A stretch of DNA of 64,000 nt, taken from NCBI RefSeq assembly GCF_900115685.1, contig NZ_FOXJ01000002.1:186001-250000 (forward strand). Reading direction: 5' to 3'. Every line of letters begins with the position of its first letter. The stretch's first letter is position 1. This stretch comes from Variovorax sp. 770b2 (lineage in GTDB: Bacteria; Pseudomonadota; Gammaproteobacteria; Burkholderiales; Burkholderiaceae_C). Shown here in pieces: positions 39,468 to 51,119 of this stretch. The notes under the pieces were generated by a model. It worked only from the letters and a program-made list of their open reading frames with translations. It searched no databases and was not told the DNA's origin. The position numbers and the translations under genes were made by a program.

Positions 39468-42083
39468 ATGAGCCGACGTGTTGCCCTGCGACGCGCCAGC
39501 CCGCCGCTGAAGCTGGCCATGCTGTCGCTGGCGCTGCTCCAGGCGCACGGCGCCTTCGCGCAGCCCGCGGGCGGCCTTGATGGCCCGCTCACGCTCAAGC
39601 GCACGCCGCTGCTCACCGAAATCATCCCGCCCACCGAGCGCGGCCAACTGCCCAGCCTGGTCACCGGCGACCGCATGTCCGGCCGCCCCGACCTGGAGAC
39701 GGTGGTCGAAGGCAATGCGACGCTCAGGCGCGGCCCGGTCGCCATCACCGCCGACCGCCTGGAGTACTACCAGCCCGACGACCGCGCCAAGGCCAAGGGC
39801 AACGTGCGGGTCAACCAGGCCGGCAACGTGTACGAGGGGCCCGAGCTCGAGCTCAAGCTGGAGACCTTCGAGGGCTTCTTCAACAACGTGCGCTACCGGT
39901 TCCTGGCGAACGGCGGCCACGGCGATGCGGAGCGCATCGATTTCGTCGACGCCAACGTCTCGATCGCCCGGCGCGCCACCTACACCACCTGCCGCCGCGA
40001 AGACTTCCCGGGCTGGATGCCGGCGTGGCTGCTGACCGCGGCCACGATCACCACCGACACCGAAGAGAATGAGGGCGTCGCCACCAACGCGCGCCTGAGC
40101 TTCATGGGCATCAGCACGCCGCCGATCCCGAGCGTGAGTTTCCCGCTGTCCAACGCGCGCAAGAGCGGCCTCCTGCCGCCCACCATCGGCGTGGACAACA
40201 CCAACGGCATCGAGATCTCGCAGCCGTACTACTGGAACATCGCGCCCAACCGCGACGCCACGATCACGCCCACGATCATGAGCAAGCGCGGCCTGAACCT
40301 GGGCACCGAGTTCCGGTACATGGAGAAGGAATACACCGGCAGCATCCGCCTGGACCTGATGGGCGCCGACCGCCTGGTGGGCCAGCGCTACAACGAATTG
40401 CGCGCCTCGCAACTGCAGCAGTTGGCCAATGGAGAAATCCAGGCCAAGGACCTGACCGCGCCGCCCGGCAGCACCAAGCGCTGGGGCATCTGGGCGAACC
40501 ACCACCAGGATTTCGACGCCAAGGCGCTCGGCCTGGATTCGCTGTCGGCCAACATCAACATCAACCGCGTCAGCGACAACGACTACTGGCGCGACTTCAC
40601 GCGCACGCCCACGCTGGCGCAGCGCCAGCTGCCCAACGAGGCCTCGCTCAACTGGAGCAAGGACGACTGGAGCGGCGCGATCCGCACGCTGCGCTACCAG
40701 ACGCTGCAGTACAACCTGTCGCCGATCGTGCCCTCGTACGACCGCATGCCGCAGATCACGGCCAACTACAACAAGTACGACTGGCACGGCTTCGACGTTG
40801 CGCTGAACCTCGACTACACGCGCTTTCGGGTCAACACGATCCTGAGCGGCCAGCCCGGCTTCGACCTCATCCAGCAGTCGCAGCCCGATGGCGATCGCGC
40901 CATGGCGAACCTTGCGATCAGCCGGCCGTTCATCACGCCGAGTTCGTTCGTCATTCCAAAACTGCAGCTGAACACTGCCAGCTACAGCTACTACCAGCCG
41001 CAGGCGGACATCCCCAAGCTCACGATCAACGGTGTCCAGTACGTCAACGGCGTGCCGTACAACCCGAATTCGCTGTACTTTTTCCCAACCTCGTCCAACC
41101 GGACGGTGCCGACCTTCAGCCTGGACAGCGGCCTGATCTTCGAGCGCGACGCGAGCTACTTCGGGCGCGCCTTCCGCCAGACGCTGGAGCCGCGCGCGTA
41201 CTACGTCTACACGCCGTACCGCAACCAGAGCATGCTGCCGAACTACGACTCGGCGGCCAACGACTTCAGCTTTGCGACCATCTACACCGAGAACGCCTTC
41301 TCGGGCAGCGACCGCATCTCGGACACCAACGCGCTCACGATGGGCGTGACCTCCCGCCTGATCGACCCCTCGACCGGCGTCGAGGCGGCACGCATCGGCA
41401 TCGCGCAGCGGCTGCGCTTTGCGGACCAGAAGGTCGTGCTCCCTGGCGGCCTGCCGGTGACCGACCGCGCGAGCGACTTCCTCGTCGGCGGCCAGATCAA
41501 CTGGACGCCCAAGTGGAGCACCGACGCGCTCGTGCAGTACAACCCCGACACGCGCCGCTCGACCCGCGCGGCGCTGAGCGCGCGCTACAACCCCGAGCCG
41601 TACCACAACCTGAGCGTGGCGTTCCGCTACCAGGCCCCGAGCGCGGCGTACCAGGCGGCGCTGCTGGCCAATCCGAACACCACCGCGGTCAACGACGGCA
41701 ACAAGTCGATCGACGTGGGCTGGCAATGGCCGCTCAACGACCTGTGGGGCGACAAGGGCAAGAACCTGGGCCCGGGCAAGGGCCAGGGCGGTGGCCGCTG
41801 GTACGCGGTGGGCCGTCTCAACTACGACCTGCAGGACAAGAAACTCACGGACGGCGTGCTCGGTTTCGAGTACGACGGCTGCTGCTGGATCGGGCGCGTG
41901 GTGCTGCAGCGCATCACCACCGGCCAGGTGACGGCCAACACCCGCATCATGTTCCAGCTCGAATTTGTCGGCTTCTCCAGCATCGGCTCGAGCCCGATGC
42001 AGGCGCTGCGGCAGAACATCCAGCGCTACGAACCCCTGCGCCAACCTGGCGAGGCGCCGAGCCGCTTCACCAACTACGACTGA
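39468..42083 (+). CDS. lptD: LPS-assembly protein LptD
   Basis: LptD, with LptE, inserts LPS in the outer leaflet of the outer membrane. The ATG at 39468 (CAGGAGG upstream) gives 871 residues starting with a signal peptide (LKLAMLSLALLQAHGAFAQ). An N-terminal beta-jellyroll follows (ATLRRGPVAITADRLEYYQPDDRAKAKGNV region), then a 26-strand-type barrel. The disulfide cysteines are represented by TTCRREDF and the late pair GCCWI. A TTG-started extension from 39393 is repeat-derived and rejected. It is followed by surA, needed for LptD folding, in the same direction. Confidence 0.97.
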   Translation: MSRRVALRRASPPLKLAMLSLALLQAHGAFAQPAGGLDGPLTLKRTPLLTEIIPPTERGQLPSLVTGDRMSGRPDLETVVEGNATLRRGPVAITADRLEYYQPDDRAKAKGNVRVNQAGNVYEGPELELKLETFEGFFNNVRYRFLANGGHGDAERIDFVDANVSIARRATYTTCRREDFPGWMPAWLLTAATITTDTEENEGVATNARLSFMGISTPPIPSVSFPLSNARKSGLLPPTIGVDNTNGIEISQPYYWNIAPNRDATITPTIMSKRGLNLGTEFRYMEKEYTGSIRLDLMGADRLVGQRYNELRASQLQQLANGEIQAKDLTAPPGSTKRWGIWANHHQDFDAKALGLDSLSANININRVSDNDYWRDFTRTPTLAQRQLPNEASLNWSKDDWSGAIRTLRYQTLQYNLSPIVPSYDRMPQITANYNKYDWHGFDVALNLDYTRFRVNTILSGQPGFDLIQQSQPDGDRAMANLAISRPFITPSSFVIPKLQLNTASYSYYQPQADIPKLTINGVQYVNGVPYNPNSLYFFPTSSNRTVPTFSLDSGLIFERDASYFGRAFRQTLEPRAYYVYTPYRNQSMLPNYDSAANDFSFATIYTENAFSGSDRISDTNALTMGVTSRLIDPSTGVEAARIGIAQRLRFADQKVVLPGGLPVTDRASDFLVGGQINWTPKWSTDALVQYNPDTRRSTRAALSARYNPEPYHNLSVAFRYQAPSAAYQAALLANPNTTAVNDGNKSIDVGWQWPLNDLWGDKGKNLGPGKGQGGGRWYAVGRLNYDLQDKKLTDGVLGFEYDGCCWIGRVVLQRITTGQVTANTRIMFQLEFVGFSSIGSSPMQALRQNIQRYEPLRQPGEAPSRFTNYD

Positions 42084-42104
42084 GACGACTGACTGAGCAA
42101 CGCC

Positions 42105-43514
42105 ATGAAACACATCCGTTCCATCATCACCCTGGGCTGCCTCGCGGCAATGGCCGCAACGTCGGGTGCGCAGGGCTTTCGCTCTGGCAGCGGCATCACG
42201 GACATCATGCGCGCCGGTCCGCGCCTGGGTCCTCCGCCGGTGCAGCGGGCCCCTGCCGCGCCGTCGGCGGCACCCGTGCAGCGGGCGGCTGAATTCATCG
42301 TCGCGCTGGTCAACTCCGAGCCGATCACCAACACCGACGTGCAGTCGCGGGTGACGCGCCTGCTCAAGGAGAACCCCGATGCGGAACGCGTGCCGCGCGG
42401 CGAGCTCGCGCGCCTGGTGCTCGAGCGCCTGATCGTCGAGCGCGCCCAGCTGCAGCTGGCCAAGGAAGGCGGCATCAAGGTCGACGACGTGGCGATCGAC
42501 CAGGCCGAGCAGACCGTGGCACGCCAGAACGAAATCAGCCTGGTCGAGCTGCGCCGCCGCGTGGCTGCCGAAGGCATCGCGCTGGCCGATTTCCGCAGCG
42601 ACCTGCGCGACCAGCTCCTGCTCACGCGCCTGCGCGACCGCGAAGTCGAGTCGAAGGTCAAGATCAGCGACACCGAGGCCGACGAGTACCTGCGCGACCA
42701 GCGCAACTCGACCACCAAGAATGCGGCCTTTCAGAACCTCAATCTCGCGCAGGTGCTCGTCGCCCTGCCCGAGAACGCCACGGACGCCCAGGTGGCCGCC
42801 GCGCAGAAGAAGGCGCAGGGCATCGCCGAGCGCGCCCGTTCGGGCGAGGACTTCGCCAAGCTGGTGCGCGAGAACTCCGATTCGCCCGACCGCGAAAACG
42901 GCGGCGCCATCGGCATGCGCTCCTCCGACCGCTACCCGCCGCTGTTCGTGGACGCCGTGCAATCGACGGGGCTGAACGGCATCGCCGGGCCGGTTCGCTC
43001 CAGCGCCGGCTTCCATGTGCTCAAGGTGCTGGCCAAGGCGCAGATCGGATCGCTGGACGCGACCGTCACGCAGACCCAGGTGCGCCACATCCTGCTGCTC
43101 AACGACCCCAAGCGCACCACGGCGCAGGCGGTGGCGCAACTGGCGGAATTCAAGCGCCGCGTGCAGGCCGGCACGGCCGACTTCGCGGGTCTTGCGCGAG
43201 ACAACTCGCAGGACGCGAGTGCCAAGGAAGGCGGCGACCTCGGCTGGTCGCGCCCCGGCCAGTTCGTGCCCGAGTTCGAGGAAGCCATGGACCGGCTGTC
43301 GCCAGGCCAGATCAGCGACCCTGTCGTGTCGCGCTTCGGCGTGCACCTGATCCAGGTGGTCGGCCGCCGCGATTCCAAGCTGACCCAGACCGAGCAGCGC
43401 GAAGCCGCGCGCAACGTGCTGCGCGAACAGCGCGTCGAGGAAGCCTTCACCACCTGGGTGCAGGAAGTGCGCGCACGCGCCTACGTGGAATACCGCGACC
43501 CGCCGCAGTCCTGA
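42105..43514 (+). CDS. surA: Peptidylprolyl isomerase SurA
   Basis: SurA is the main periplasmic chaperone for outer-membrane proteins, including LptD. The 469 residues have a signal peptide ([18 protein letters not shown]), an N-terminal SurA_N chaperone domain ([19 protein letters not shown], then long helices), and two parvulin PPIase domains, the second with VRHILLLND and [17 protein letters not shown]. It sits 21 bp after lptD and 4 bp before rsmA. The pdxA gene often found between surA and rsmA is missing. Confidence 0.97.
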   Translation: MKHIRSIITLGCLAAMAATSGAQGFRSGSGITDIMRAGPRLGPPPVQRAPAAPSAAPVQRAAEFIVALVNSEPITNTDVQSRVTRLLKENPDAERVPRGELARLVLERLIVERAQLQLAKEGGIKVDDVAIDQAEQTVARQNEISLVELRRRVAAEGIALADFRSDLRDQLLLTRLRDREVESKVKISDTEADEYLRDQRNSTTKNAAFQNLNLAQVLVALPENATDAQVAAAQKKAQGIAERARSGEDFAKLVRENSDSPDRENGGAIGMRSSDRYPPLFVDAVQSTGLNGIAGPVRSSAGFHVLKVLAKAQIGSLDATVTQTQVRHILLLNDPKRTTAQAVAQLAEFKRRVQAGTADFAGLARDNSQDASAKEGGDLGWSRPGQFVPEFEEAMDRLSPGQISDPVVSRFGVHLIQVVGRRDSKLTQTEQREAARNVLREQRVEEAFTTWVQEVRARAYVEYRDPPQS

Positions 43515-43518
43515 TCCG

Positions 43519-44283
43519 ATGGCACACATCGCCAGGAAGCGGTTCGGGCAGCATTTCCTGTCCGACGGCGGAATCATCGATGCGATCGTGCAGGAGATCG
43601 CGCCGCAGCCCGGCGATGCGATGGTCGAGATCGGGCCAGGGCTCGCGGCGCTGACGCAGCCGCTGGTCGAACGGCTCGGACGCCTGACGGTCATCGAGCT
43701 CGACCGGGACCTGGCCAAGCGGCTGCGCGAGCACCCGCAGCTGGAGGTCATCGAGTCCGATGTGCTGAAGGTGGACTTCGCAGAGCTCGCGGCCAAGGCC
43801 GAGCCGAAGCCGCTGCGCGTGGTGGGCAACCTGCCCTACAACATCTCCACGCCGATCCTGTTCCATCTGCTGGGCTTTGCCCACCTGATCGCGGACCAGC
43901 ACTTCATGCTGCAAAAGGAAGTGATCGACCGCATGGTGGCCAGGCCCGCCACCTCGGACTACAGCCGCCTGAGCGTGATGCTGCAGTGGCGCTACGAGAT
44001 GCAGAACGTGCTGTTCGTGCCGCCCGAGAGCTTCGAGCCGCCGCCGCGCGTGGACAGCGCCGTGGTCCGCATGGTGCCGCTGGCGCAGCCGCCGGCAGTG
44101 GATGCGGCGCGGCTGGGCGAGATCGTGCAGGTGGCCTTCAGCCAGCGCCGCAAGATCCTGCGGCATACGCTGGGCAAATGGCTGGAGACGCACGGCTTCC
44201 AGGGAGAGTTCGATCCCCAGCGGCGCGCCGAGGAAGTGCCGGTGGCCGAATACGTTGCACTGGCCCAGGCCGTTCCCCCATGA
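43519..44283 (+). CDS. rsmA: 16S rRNA (adenine-1518,1519-N6,N6)-dimethyltransferase
   Basis: RsmA (KsgA) dimethylates two adjacent adenines of helix 45 in late 30S assembly. The 254 residues show [11 protein letters not shown], motif [12 protein letters not shown], and the catalytic NLPYNIS. Length is normal for the family. It closes the lptD-surA-rsmA unit and is followed at once by a strong terminator whose A tract overlaps the stop codon. Confidence 0.97.
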   Translation: MAHIARKRFGQHFLSDGGIIDAIVQEIAPQPGDAMVEIGPGLAALTQPLVERLGRLTVIELDRDLAKRLREHPQLEVIESDVLKVDFAELAAKAEPKPLRVVGNLPYNISTPILFHLLGFAHLIADQHFMLQKEVIDRMVARPATSDYSRLSVMLQWRYEMQNVLFVPPESFEPPPRVDSAVVRMVPLAQPPAVDAARLGEIVQVAFSQRRKILRHTLGKWLETHGFQGEFDPQRRAEEVPVAEYVALAQAVPP

Positions 44284-44311
44284 AAAAAGCCCGTCGACGA
44301 CGGGCTTTTTT
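44283..44311. terminator. Bidirectional terminator after rsmA
   Basis: AAAAAAGCCCGTCG and CGACGGGCTTTTTT form a perfect symmetric hairpin. It can end rsmA on the plus strand and the RNase-barstar transcript on the minus strand. Confidence 0.93.
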
Positions 44312-44332
44312 CATGGGGGCGGGTTGCTGCGA

Positions 44333-44578
44333 TTACGCGGCGGCCAGCCAGTACCCCGCGTTGAAGGGGCTGCTCATGCGCAATGCCAGGGGCGACACGT
44401 CGACCAGTTTGTCGGTCGGCATTTTTTCGCCCGCCGGCTCGGTGCTGGCGGCGGCCGTTGCGGCGGCGTTGGGGTTCACTTCGATGCCATCGAGGGTTTC
44501 AGCGTTCGGCTGAGCCTCGTTCGCCCGTTCTGCTTGGCTGGTAGATGCAGAACGGGCTACAGAAAAGAATAGAAGCAC
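44333..44578 (-). CDS. Possible small hypothetical gene after barstar
   Basis: This 81-codon frame starts at a GTG inside the end of the barstar gene and stops 21 bp before the bidirectional terminator. From about residue 17 on its codons use G/C at the third position like real genes here, and it ends KLVDVSPLALRMSSPFNAGYWLAAA read in parts (PTDKLVDVSPLALR, then MSSPFNAGYW). The first part overlaps an inverted repeat and looks less gene-like, so the true start may be the internal ATG at residue 53, giving a ~29-residue peptide. No family recognised. Confidence 0.35.
   Translation of the reverse strand: MLLFFSVARSASTSQAERANEAQPNAETLDGIEVNPNAAATAAASTEPAGEKMPTDKLVDVSPLALRMSSPFNAGYWLAAA
44523..44557 (-). 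repeat. 11-bp inverted repeat at the end of barstar
   Basis: GCCCGTTCTGC and GCAGAACGGGC pair across a 13-base loop immediately after the barstar stop codon. No T tract follows, so it is more likely an mRNA-end or attenuation structure than a full terminator. Confidence 0.6.
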
Positions 44579-45036
44579 CGGAAGGGGACCTTGCGGTCGC
44601 CCCAGTAATCCGAAGCGTCCCGGAAGATGTCGAGCAGCTGCTCGCGCGCTTCCTTGTCGAACTTGGCGTTGGCCGGGATCTGTTCGAGCACGATGACAAA
44701 ACCTGGCTGCGGGCCCGATTTATGCAACGGGTCGGTCATGCAGTCGTACAGCGCGTCGAAGTTCTTGCCGAAGTGCGCCGGGAAGGTGAACTGCTGGGCG
44801 ATCAGGTCGAGCACGTCCTGCTTGGTCTGGGCGTTGCCCAGGTTTGCGTACAGGAAGTGCTGGCCGGCCGCGTTGGCGGCGTCCTGCAGGTCGTTCACGC
44901 GGAACGCGCGGATCGATTGCACGATGTTCGGGCGTACGGCACGAAGGGATAAGGTCATCTCCGCTGGTCTTTCCATAGTCATCATCATTTCTTCGGGGCG
45001 CTTGGGGGCGCCGCTCAGGTCGTTTTCATCGCTCAT
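44557..45036 (-). CDS. Barstar family ribonuclease inhibitor
   Basis: This cytoplasmic protein should bind and block the RNase encoded just upstream. The 159 residues have a ~27-residue Met/acid-rich N-terminal extension, then the barstar fold: FLYANLGNAQTKQDVLDLIAQ, FPAHFGKNFDALYDCMTD and VIVLEQIP. The FGKNFDALYD helix is the classical inhibitor signature whose acidic residues fill the nuclease active site. Its ATG overlaps the RNase stop (ATGA), so the pair is translationally coupled. A start at one of the internal Met residues is possible. Confidence 0.92.
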   Translation of the reverse strand: MSDENDLSGAPKRPEEMMMTMERPAEMTLSLRAVRPNIVQSIRAFRVNDLQDAANAAGQHFLYANLGNAQTKQDVLDLIAQQFTFPAHFGKNFDALYDCMTDPLHKSGPQPGFVIVLEQIPANAKFDKEAREQLLDIFRDASDYWGDRKVPFRCFYSFL

Positions 45037-45446
45037 GGCGCAATCCGTCTGAAACTTGCATAGTGGTCTGCCGTGTACCAGCAGGCCTCGGGGGTCGTGC
45101 GCTGCTCGCCACCGCAGATGATTCGCTGGGCACCCCGGTTGCGAGCGCCCGGTGTCGTCACCGTGTACTCGCGGTAGTGGCCGCGCCGTGCCGGCGGCAG
45201 GAGACGCTCGCGATTGCCAAATACAGTGCCGTCCTTTTCGTACCGGAAGGGACCACCGTTCAAGATGGCCTGATAGGTTCGCTGGCCCTGGACCGGAAGA
45301 TCGGTCAGTGCAATCGATTCCTCAACGGACGTTTTTCCTGCGCCGAACCATCCGCGAGCCTCGGCCCCGGTCGTCAACGCCAACAGCATCAGGCTGGTGA
45401 GCGCAAACTTGGAGACAGAGGACGTGATCGAGGCGTAAGCCGCCAT
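45033..45446 (-). CDS. Secreted guanyl-specific ribonuclease (RNase N1/T1, barnase superfamily)
   Basis: This small extracellular or periplasmic RNase resembles RNase Sa. The ATG at 45446 gives 137 residues with a signal peptide (FALTSLMLLALTTGAEARG). The mature domain has ILNGGPFRYEKDGTVFGNRE, HYREYTV (catalytic Glu), ARNRGAQR (Arg residues) and TADHYASF (catalytic His), all the expected active-site positions. It is followed by an overlapping barstar gene, the usual self-protection arrangement. A longer start at 45491 is possible but gives a poorer signal peptide. Confidence 0.93.
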   Translation of the reverse strand: MAAYASITSSVSKFALTSLMLLALTTGAEARGWFGAGKTSVEESIALTDLPVQGQRTYQAILNGGPFRYEKDGTVFGNRERLLPPARRGHYREYTVTTPGARNRGAQRIICGGEQRTTPEACWYTADHYASFRRIAP

Positions 45447-45549
45447 GGGACACCACAAGAGAAAAGAGCGGGGGGTTCGAATTGCGCTCAACCTCGGGGT
45501 TAACCCGCAAATTCAAGCCCGCGAGTGTGCACCACGCTGGCGAAAATAG

Positions 45550-45579
45550 CAAGCGACTGCCCAAAGTTTGAGCAGTCGC
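45550..45579 (-). terminator. Hairpin near the ends of the RNase promoter region and maeB
   Basis: GCGACTGC and GCAGTCGC (45553-45560, 45572-45579) form an 8-bp stem. On the minus strand TTGCTATTTT follows, so it may terminate maeB. The gap 45447-45628 holds no other gene that I can support. Confidence 0.45.
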
Positions 45580-45628
45580 GAGAGGCGGAAGTGGCCCACT
45601 AAGTCAGCGTCCACTTTCGCCGAATGGC

Positions 45629-47977
<2,349 letters not shown>

Positions 47978-48154
47978 GTGCCTGTAGCTCCTGGTGGCGC
48001 TTCTTCTGGGGGCGCCGATTGTAGACCTCGGTTCGTAAAGCCATACGCCGCATGGCCGGTGCGAGGCATGACCAAAAGCACGGGGCGCTGTCAAGGCGAT
48101 GTGGCAATATGCACGGCTCGGACAAAACCTGAAAAAACCTGTAGAGGAGCAACC

Positions 48155-49213
48155 ATGGCCCTGATGGATTTCATCAAGAAACAGTTCATCGACATCATCC
48201 AGTGGACCGAGACCGGCGATGGCACGCTGGCCTGGCGGTTCCCGATGGCCGAGATGGAAATCCAGAACGGCGCCTCGCTCACCGTTCGCGAATCGCAGGT
48301 GGCCGTCTTCGTCAACGAAGGCAAGGTGGCCGACGTCTTCGGCCCCGGCATGTACAAGCTCACGACGCAGACGCTGCCCGTGCTCACGTACCTGAAGAAC
48401 TGGGACAAGCTCTTCGAATCGCCCTTCAAGAGCGACGTCTACTTCTTCAGCACCCGCCAGCAGGTCGACCAGAAGTGGGGCACGCCCCAGCCGATCACGA
48501 TCCGCGACAAGGATTTCGGCGCCGTGCGCCTGCGGGCCTTCGGCAACTACAGCTTCCGCATCGGCGATGCCAAGCTGTTCCATACCGAGATCTCCGGCAC
48601 GCGCGACATCTACAGCGTGGCCGACCTGGACGGCCAGCTGCGCGGCCTGGTGCTGCAGAACATCAGCAACGCCATCGCGTCCAGCGGCGTTCCCTTCCTG
48701 GACCTCGCGGCCAACCAGATCCAGTTCGCGCAGGCGCTCGCCGCGCAGCTCGTGCCCGAGTTCGAGAAGATCGGCATCAAGCTGGAGAACATCACCGTCC
48801 AGAACGTCTCGCTGCCCGAAGAGCTGCAGAAGATCCTCGACCAGAAGATCGGCATGGGCATGGTCGGCAACGACATGGGCAAGTTCATGCAGTACCAGAC
48901 GGCGCAGGCGATCCCCAAGTTCGCCGAAGGCGCGGCCAACGGCGGCGGCATCGCGGGCGATGCGATGGGCCTGGGCGCCGGCGTGGCGCTCGGCCAGGTG
49001 CTGGCGCAGAACCTCGCACAGGGCCTGAGCCCGAACGCGGCCGCAGCCGCTGCGGCCACCGCCACGGCAGCGTCCCAGCCCGCCGTGGCCGTGGTGAGCC
49101 CCGCCGACGTGATGACCACGCTCGAGAAGCTCGGCGAGCTCAAGACCAAGGGCATCCTCACGCAAGAAGAGTTCGACGCCAAGAAGGCAGACCTGCTCAA
49201 GAAGTTGGTCTAA
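48155..49213 (+). CDS. SPFH domain protein with C-terminal SHOCT motif
   Basis: This is a 352-residue protein of the SPFH/virion-core (YdjI-like) group. There is no membrane helix at the N-terminus (MALMDFIKKQFIDIIQW is amphipathic). The SPFH domain covers about residues 20-250 (VFVNEGKVADVFGPGMYKL, FGNYSFRIGDA). An Ala-rich linker leads to a SHOCT-type helix pair at the end (LEKLGELKTKGILTQEEFDA). A strong GAGGAG site precedes the ATG. It heads the cluster with DUF4178, DUF350 and aminopropyltransferase-like genes, where such proteins likely assemble at the membrane. Confidence 0.9.
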   Translation: MALMDFIKKQFIDIIQWTETGDGTLAWRFPMAEMEIQNGASLTVRESQVAVFVNEGKVADVFGPGMYKLTTQTLPVLTYLKNWDKLFESPFKSDVYFFSTRQQVDQKWGTPQPITIRDKDFGAVRLRAFGNYSFRIGDAKLFHTEISGTRDIYSVADLDGQLRGLVLQNISNAIASSGVPFLDLAANQIQFAQALAAQLVPEFEKIGIKLENITVQNVSLPEELQKILDQKIGMGMVGNDMGKFMQYQTAQAIPKFAEGAANGGGIAGDAMGLGAGVALGQVLAQNLAQGLSPNAAAAAAATATAASQPAVAVVSPADVMTTLEKLGELKTKGILTQEEFDAKKADLLKKLV

Positions 49214-49320
49214 CCCCCAGGCTTCGCGCACTTCGTGTCGCTTCTCCTTCCCCCTTGCAGGGGGCAATGCCCGTGGCCTGGCGCAGCCGGTTCCACGGCA
49301 TTCCCCATAGCTGCAGTCGC
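49214..49320 (+). repeat. Dispersed intergenic repeat, copy at 49.2 kb
   Basis: This is a close match to the repeat at 20726-20830 in the same orientation (CCCCCAGGCTTCGCGCACTT, GGGGGCAATGCC, AGCCGGTTCC, GGCATTCCC). It fills the gap between the SPFH and DUF4178 genes, so part of the operon leader is repeat-derived. Confidence 0.7.
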
Positions 49321-49352
49321 TGCCGCCGCTGTTGCCGTTGCCGTGGATTGCC

Positions 49353-50840
49353 ATGGCTGAGGAAACCGGCAACCAGCGCTATTACCGCGCCCCCTGCCCC
49401 GGCTGCGGCGCGCCGGTCGAATTCCGCTCGGCGCAGTCGACGCACGCGGTCTGTCCCTACTGCCAGAGCACCGTCGTGCGCCAGGGCGAGACGCTCGCGC
49501 GCACCGGCAAGATGGCCGAGCTGTTCGACGACTTCAGCCCGCTGCAGCTGTTCGCCTCGGGCCGCATCCAGGACAAGCCCTTCACGCTGATCGGCCGGCT
49601 GCAATACACCTACCCCGGTGGCCGCTGGACCGAATGGATCGCCGCGCTCGACGACGACCGCACCGCGATCCTCAGCGAGGACAACGGCGCCTACGTCTTC
49701 GCGCTGCCCTTCGATCTGCAGCGCACCGCGCCGCCGTCGGTCGACCTGCGCGTGGGCGCCACCAGCGCCTTCGCCGGCCAGAGCTACACCGTCACCTCGA
49801 ACGAGCAGGTTGCGCTCACCTCCGCGCAGGGCGAGCTGCCGCACCTGCCCGATCTCGGCCGGCCGTTCGCGATGGTCGAGCTGCGCAACGACAAGGGGCT
49901 GGTGCTCAGCATCGACTACGGCACCGCCAAGCCCAGCGCCTACCTCGGCCGCTCGGTGCAACTCGAGGATCTGCAGCTCTCCGGCCTGCGCGAGGAGTCG
50001 GCCAAGGACGAAAAGGGCCGCAGCTTCAACTGCCCGAACTGCGGCTCGCCGGTCACCGTCAACCTGGCCGACAGCAAGAGCATCACCTGCCGTTCGTGCA
50101 ACAGCATCATCGATCTGTCGCAGGGCATCGGCGGCGAGCTCAAGCACGCGGCGCAGGACGAGCCGGTGCGCCCGCTCATCGCGCTGGGTGCCATGGGCCA
50201 GTTGCAGGGCGCCCAGTGGCAGGTGGTGGGCTTCCAGCACCGCATGGGCGTGGAGCCGGGCGACGACGAGATGTTCGGCTGGGACGAGTACCTGCTCTAC
50301 AACCAGAAGCGCGGCTTCAGCTTCCTGGTCGATGCCGAGGACGGCTGGAGCATGGTCAAGCCGACCACCGGCGCGCCGGTGATGGCCGAGAACGGCAGCA
50401 CCGCCACATATCTGAGCAAGCGCTACCAGCAGCAGTACGCCTACAACGCCGAGACCACCTACGTGGCGGGAGAGTTCTACTGGCAGGTCGAGCGCGGGCA
50501 GAAGACCTTCAACCGCGACTTCGCCAGCGGCCCGGCACTGCTGTCGATGGAGCGCTCGACCAACGAGCTCACCTGGTCGTCGGGCATCAAGCTGGACAGC
50601 GGCGTGGTCGCGACCGCCTTCAAGCTCGATGCCAAGAAGGACATGTTCAAGCGCGGCGACGCGCTGCCCGTGAGCGCCGCCTCGGGCATGGGCTGCGGCA
50701 CGATCATCCTCATCATCGTCGTCATCATCATCCTGCTGATCATCCTGAGCACCTGCAGCGGCCGTGGCGGCTCCTCGAGCGGCTACCGCAGTTCGGGCGG
50801 CTCGTACGGGGGGTATTCGAGCGGTGGCGGCCACAAATGA
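49353..50840 (+). CDS. DUF4178 protein with two zinc ribbons and a C-terminal membrane helix
   Basis: The 495 residues have two repeated halves. Each starts with a zinc ribbon (CPGCGAPVEF...CPYCQ at about 15-38; CPNCGSPVTV...CRSCN at about 229-252). A DUF4178 domain follows each: FTLIGRLQYTYPGGRWTEWI, then WQVVGFQHRMGVEPGDDEMF with GWDEYLLY. A single strongly hydrophobic helix is near the end (CGTIILIIVVIIILLIILS, about 449-468), and a Gly/Ser-rich tail closes it. The function is unknown; related proteins occur with DUF350 and polyamine enzymes. The ATG is 32 bp after the repeat segment. Confidence 0.88.
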   Translation: MAEETGNQRYYRAPCPGCGAPVEFRSAQSTHAVCPYCQSTVVRQGETLARTGKMAELFDDFSPLQLFASGRIQDKPFTLIGRLQYTYPGGRWTEWIAALDDDRTAILSEDNGAYVFALPFDLQRTAPPSVDLRVGATSAFAGQSYTVTSNEQVALTSAQGELPHLPDLGRPFAMVELRNDKGLVLSIDYGTAKPSAYLGRSVQLEDLQLSGLREESAKDEKGRSFNCPNCGSPVTVNLADSKSITCRSCNSIIDLSQGIGGELKHAAQDEPVRPLIALGAMGQLQGAQWQVVGFQHRMGVEPGDDEMFGWDEYLLYNQKRGFSFLVDAEDGWSMVKPTTGAPVMAENGSTATYLSKRYQQQYAYNAETTYVAGEFYWQVERGQKTFNRDFASGPALLSMERSTNELTWSSGIKLDSGVVATAFKLDAKKDMFKRGDALPVSAASGMGCGTIILIIVVIIILLIILSTCSGRGGSSSGYRSSGGSYGGYSSGGGHK

Positions 50841-50900
50841 CGAAGATGCTTTCGCCCATCGCAATTTCACTTCTTACTACTGCTACGACTGGAGGTCCCC

Positions 50901-51119
50901 ATGGGATTTGAATGGCTGAAACCGGGCGTGGTCCTCGGATCGCTCGTGTATGCGCTGATCGGCGTGATCATCTTCTGGCTGTGCTTTCTCATCATCGACA
51001 AGATCACGCCCTATGACCTGTGGGGCGAGATCGTCGAGAAGCAGAACGTGGCGCTCGGCCTGGTCGTGGCCGCGATGAGCCTGGGCATCTGCATCATCGT
51101 CGCCGCAGCGATTCATTAG
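50901..51119 (+). CDS. DUF350 small membrane protein
   Basis: This 72-residue protein has two membrane helices (LGSLVYALIGVIIFWLCFLI and LGLVVAAMSLGICIIVAAAI), with a short loop carrying IDKITPYDLWGEIVEKQNVA. This is one DUF350 unit, related to E. coli YjfL. GGAGG directly precedes the ATG. The function is unknown, but DUF350 genes repeatedly neighbour DUF4178/YjfK-type and polyamine genes. Confidence 0.92.
   Translation: MGFEWLKPGVVLGSLVYALIGVIIFWLCFLIIDKITPYDLWGEIVEKQNVALGLVVAAMSLGICIIVAAAIH

Noticed and set aside
39387..43829. 1,480-codon minus-strand frame opposite lptD-surA-rsmA
   Set aside because: It spans three clear genes and their gaps, has Arg/Ala/Val-rich composition, and is a typical high-GC antisense artefact.
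47978..49372. Upstream extension of maeB across the SPFH gene
   Set aside because: The MaeB family N-terminus begins at the ATG at 47977. The extension is antisense to the SPFH gene and has an unrelated composition.
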